From the NCBI GenBank assembly GCA_030704615.1, contig CM060731.1, positions 95,710,756 to 95,770,755 on the forward strand: a DNA stretch of 60,000 nucleotides, written 5' to 3'. Below the pieces are notes generated by a model. It ran no database searches, had not been told where the DNA came from, and saw nothing but the letters and a program-made list of their open reading frames with translations. Source of the DNA: Takakia lepidozioides (lineage: Eukaryota > Streptophyta > Takakiopsida > Takakiales > Takakiaceae). Numbering within the stretch: position 1 is the stretch's first letter; every line of letters begins with the position of its first letter. Below, piece after piece: positions 56,519 to 60,000 of the stretch. The position numbers were made by a program, and so were the translations under genes.

Positions 56519-56959
56519 AACTTTGCGTTGACGCAAGGTTGATAAGAGCAAACAGAAAGTGAAATCAAAACTGCCTCACGTCAGACCAAGTTCATATTCA
56601 ATCAAGCCGATATGAAATGAAATCCTGTCTAGGGCAACCATCAATCAACCTTGCGTTGACGCAACCTTGAAACACACATACATAATGAAACATAGGAGAA
56701 TCAATCTCAAGTTCTCCAAATCAACCTTGTGTTGACACAAGGTTGATTTCAATTCTACGAAATCAACCTGGTGTTGACACGAGGTTGATTTCAGTTCTGC
56801 GAAATCAACCTGGTGTTGACACGAGGTTGATTTCAGTTCTGCGAAATCAACCTGGTGTTGACACGAGGTTGATTTCAGTTCTAGGAAATCAACCTCGTGT
56901 TGACACAAGGTTGATTTCAGTTCTAGGAAATCAACCTCGTGTTGACACAAGGTTGATCT
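56519..56959. repeat. Minisatellite of 42-bp units, each a 30-bp palindrome
   Basis: Six units start at 56719, 56761, 56803, 56845, 56887 and 56929, exactly 42 bp apart. The first is a perfect palindrome: AATCAACCTTGTGT, TG, ACACAAGGTTGATT. Others differ by one base on one arm (CTGGTG...CGAGG or CTCGTG...CAAGG). Two isolated relatives lie at 56519-56545 and 56648-56669 (AACCTTGCGTTGACGCAA). Because 42 is a multiple of three, both strands stay open, but the resulting peptides are not taken as genes. Confidence 0.95.
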
Positions 56960-57069
56960 CTGCGGACGCCCTAAACCCTTAACCCATCTCACCTTCAGAT
57001 GGTGAAATCCCACAGTTATAGGCTCCACGGTTATAGGCCCACCTTCTTTGTGGTGATGTGGCACGACCT

Positions 57070-57185
57070 TGGGTGGGCTCACGCCACGTCAACACCAGTG
57101 CCACATTAGTGCTGTGAGCGTAGGCTCACGCCACATCACCAATGTGTGAGCGTACGCTCACACGCCAGGCTCATGCGGTAGCGTC
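57070..57185. repeat. GTGAGCGTACGCTCAC palindromes
   Basis: GTGTGAGCGTACGCTCACAC is a perfect 20-bp palindrome at 57144-57163. GTGAGCGTAGGCTCAC at 57114-57129 is a one-mismatch copy, and GGCTCACGCCAC half-sites flank it. The core matches the palindrome at 4749. Confidence 0.88.
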
Positions 57186-57189
57186 GTTG

Positions 57190-57880
57190 TTTTCATCCAT
57201 GAAAGTGCTTATTATGTCCCCAGTATATCCCCGATAAATTTGTAGAGAGCAAGTTTTATTACCTATGGGATTTGACCCCTGGACTACACAGGATGAATAT
57301 TTAAACCAAGAACAACCATATATGGTTTTTTTCCTGGATGTTGGGATCTCATACAGGGTTCAATCTATTTTTCATCCCTAGAGTTTCCTGGCTTAACTGA
57401 AAGCAGGTTGTCTCACCTTGCTGGCGGACTAACCTTACATTTCTATGATTATATGTCAAGGACTCGTGTACCATTCAGGTACAACGAACTTATCTAGTCA
57501 TGATAACTCCTACAAAGAGTATTTGGGACATGAAGTCCCATAATGAATCCTGCAGTGGTTTCTTCATTACGGCAGTCTGGGAAATGAGGCGGTTACCCTA
57601 AGCCTTCCCGTGCTTTACTCGGAGGAAATATGGTAAAGACTACCTACACACAACAGGGGAGGTACTTGAGTAAGTGATTATGCAGGGGTCTTTGAAAAAA
57701 GATTGGGAGTTCTTTTGATTGATTGCTTCTGGAGACAAGCTATTTTCTGAGGGCCTTGTGGAGGCAAACATGAGCGGTTTGTCATGACTGCTTCGAGAGT
57801 GGCTATGTAAGATGCCAAATTGGTGTCAGAAGCCTTCCTCTCTGATCATTGATGATGAAGACACAAAGATCGAGTTGTTG
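57190..57880. other. No recognisable gene
   Basis: No ORF with recognisable motifs. Nothing specific is claimed. Confidence 0.4.
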
Positions 57881-58225
57881 TTTGTACAAGATGTGCTACC
57901 ATACCTCGTTGAGATTGCAGAAAGGCGATGCCATATGTCACCATATCTAGAATTGCAAGAATTCTCTGGACAAATGGCCTGGCAGTAACACGATCCAGCA
58001 AAGGTCGACAATCTCTCTGTACACGGGGTGCTATCATACTTAGTTGAGATTGCAGAAAGGCCGCGATGCCATTTGTCACCATCTCTGGTGTTGCAGAAAC
58101 CTATGCATACAAACCTTGTCAACTGCAAGCAGCTGTTCACCCGAGGAGCTGTGAGGGCACCTTTGTGGGTGATAGATTGGTGTTGTTTGATGAACTTTCA
58201 AGGGGAATCTGAGCAAGCCGACTGA
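57881..58225 (+). repeat. Direct duplication of about 82 bp in an unrecognised, possibly coding stretch
   Basis: 57881-57962 and 58017-58099 are about 75-80% alike and share GTTGAGATTGCAGAAAGGC, GATGCCAT and TGTCACCAT. Both read SYLVEIAER-like peptide on the plus strand, with a stop between. It may be a remnant of a repeated-motif protein. I do not recognise it. Confidence 0.4.
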
Positions 58226-58841
58226 TCTCCTGCAATGAACTTTTCTACTCGATCCCATGGAACAAATGCGACATCGGCTGTGATACAATCAGTCACACCT
58301 CCGTGCCATTGGGACCTCCACGTCAATACATGGTGTGTGAAAGGGCCTGAAGAAGGGGTCTGCACCGCCCTTCGCAATTGTGCGACTAGGCAAGGAACAA
58401 CGTCGTCTCCCGGGGGGTCGGTGGCCATGCATGCACTACACAGGTCTGCAATCGATGAAACAGAAGAAAAATGTACGTATTTGAGGCCATGGTGCAATAC
58501 AATAGTGTCAAAGGCAAGAGTCGTGTTTCATGACGTCAATGCAGACTCCTGAGGGCGGGTACAACCACCGTCTTTTTGCACATTGAAATTTGAAATTTGA
58601 ATTTCAAATACCTTCCATAAATGAGGCATGTATTTTCTGCAATTCATGTACACTTGTGTCATGGATGGGATGGATGCATGTATATGAGCATGCAAGCGTG
58701 TGGCGAGCATGGGGTGGGTGGCTTCCCAAGGGAAGGCAGGGCTGGGGTGTTGTCAAAGCATTCATATAGGGCCCACCCCAGTAAAGGGGTGGTAGCCGCA
58801 AGGCAAAGTGGCTCTTAATTACGCCGGCTTCGGCCGGAGTC

Positions 58842-58868
58842 ATCTCTCTCTCTCTCTTCTCTCTCTGC
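58842..58868. repeat. CT microsatellite
   Basis: TCTCTCTCTCTCT followed by TCTCTCTCT, next to a small hairpin CCGGC-TTCG-GCCGG at 58823-58836. Confidence 0.9.
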
Positions 58869-60000
58869 ATTCATTCAACTCCCCGGGCACTTCTAGTGCT
58901 TGCCCATACCCTAACCCGCCGGGTGCTCAGGGTTAGGACCAGACCCGCACAACACCGATATCCTCCCAACATTGGTTCAAACTACACGTTAGATGTCATA
59001 AAATGTCAAACTTCCTGCCAAAAGGCAGTAGTCCTAAGAGGTACAGAGTTTGAAGTCAAGGGTGAAAAAGAGCTCTAGGCATTTGCGGGTGGATTGTTCT
59101 TAGGCCAAAAAGACCTGCTCTCTGTGTATATTCATACCTGCCATTGCTTCAACTATTGAATCTCCGAAGGCCTATACTTCCACTGTTCCAAATCAATCAC
59201 TGAATCTGGTAAGTTCTTCCTCATGTCAATCCACTCTATTAAGACTGGTGACTGGGATTTGCAATCTCTGAAAGCAGGTTGTTGAGTACTGGCACATTTC
59301 TACACCCACTTGATTGAAACTGTTGCCCACTTCGCTTGGGGGTACTGCTCAAATCCTCCGACATTGGTGGTGCTAATTCAATACCACAAGTGGTTTAAAA
59401 TTAATATCATCACAGCAATAGTTGATCCGTAATCAGATTCATGCAAGTTGGGCTTTGCACACTTCCGTCCAAGCTCAGATATGCTCCATGCTCCTTAGCT
59501 GACATATATAACATATTGCCACCCGGCTCAACCTTCACAGGTGCTACCATTCGTTTTCAACTCTATATTCCAATAACGACAACAAAAATCAAATGCATTC
59601 GTGCATGAGTTAAAACAACAGGGCCACACTGCCCTTCTGTATAATATGGAGAGACACAAACCTTTCATGTTCCATTTTGTCAGAAGGTTACCCTTGCAAC
59701 TCATGGTCAAGTGCTCCTCTGGAAAAACGCAAACCTCTGGCCAGCCCAAGTAGGAAGGGGGGGGGGGGGGGGGGCGGGGGGGGCGCAATATGCAGTGAGG
59801 TACCCTAGAGTGAAGCTTGAGGATCCAAGCCATGCACACGGATGCGATAAAGACAGGTGTGTAAAGGACTCCCATGATTGGATAGCACATGCAGGCGTAC
59901 CATGTTTATCAACTCTCCACCCACATCCTCCTCTGCCAATGGAAAAGTCTGCACAGTTGCACCCTGCACATCATATGTGAATTCCCCTAACAGCCTCTGC
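58869..60000. other. No recognisable gene; poly-G tract
   Basis: No supported coding region. An 18-G run at 59757-59774, one C, then 8 G at 59776-59783 form a strong G-quadruplex candidate and a likely sequencing trouble spot. Confidence 0.6.

Noticed and set aside
56645-57082. Protein gene made of 14-residue repeats on either strand
   Set aside because: Open only because the 42-bp palindromic unit is a multiple of three; both strands are open, which argues against coding.

Overview
The window is nuclear DNA from a streptophyte (a land plant or charophyte alga). It has a spliced B3 transcription factor of the ABI3/FUS3/LEC2 type with GT-AG introns inside the DNA-binding domain, Ty3/gypsy elements of Tat/Athila-like character, a hAT element and MULE/SWIM transposase remains. 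A seedless lineage such as a charophyte is my guess, but the sequence alone does not prove it. No rRNA, tRNA, CRISPR or bacterial-type operon was seen.

Layout. 1-2720: 3' part of a Ty3 element (copy E), cut at 2720 by a long terminal-inverted-repeat end. 3037-4537 (-): decayed SWIM zinc-finger, MULE-type gene. 5016-6480: a different Ty3 gag fused by deletion to an integrase tail. 9595-13545: the one intact gene, a six-exon B3 factor predicted at 807 aa. 13789-14879: non-autonomous hAT element with perfect 8-bp target duplications. 17.1-18.6 kb: mosaic of low-copy repeats. 20.2-24.3 kb: an inverted terminal repeat, then a MULE transposase pseudogene with hairpin repeats in its flank and intron. 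24303-37774: Ty3 copy A (TSD CATAT), inserted in an exon of that MULE gene. 37910-41683 (-): Ty3 copy D, running into a 500-N gap (41684-42183). 42.2-55.65 kb: a ParB-domain plus DNA-methyltransferase-fold gene, split by Ty3 copy C (43302-52163, TSD AGGGG). 56.5-57.2 kb: arrays of long palindromes. 58-60 kb: no recognised gene.

The Ty3 family shared by A, C, D and E has LTRs of about 1 kb. It carries an ORF1 upstream of gag that opens inside the LTR, gag with three zinc knuckles, and protease-RT-RNase H-integrase. Copies A, D and E also carry a long extra sense-strand ORF between integrase and the 3' LTR; copy C has lost it. All copies are broken by frameshifts, some of which look like assembly noise.

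The most unusual material is the ParB/methyltransferase-like gene and the short perfect hairpins that crowd introns and flanks of the transposon-type genes. Each locus has its own hairpin sequence but a common architecture (6-14 bp arms around a short centre). Whether these are protein-binding sites, RNA hairpins or microsatellite-like parasites cannot be decided from the sequence.
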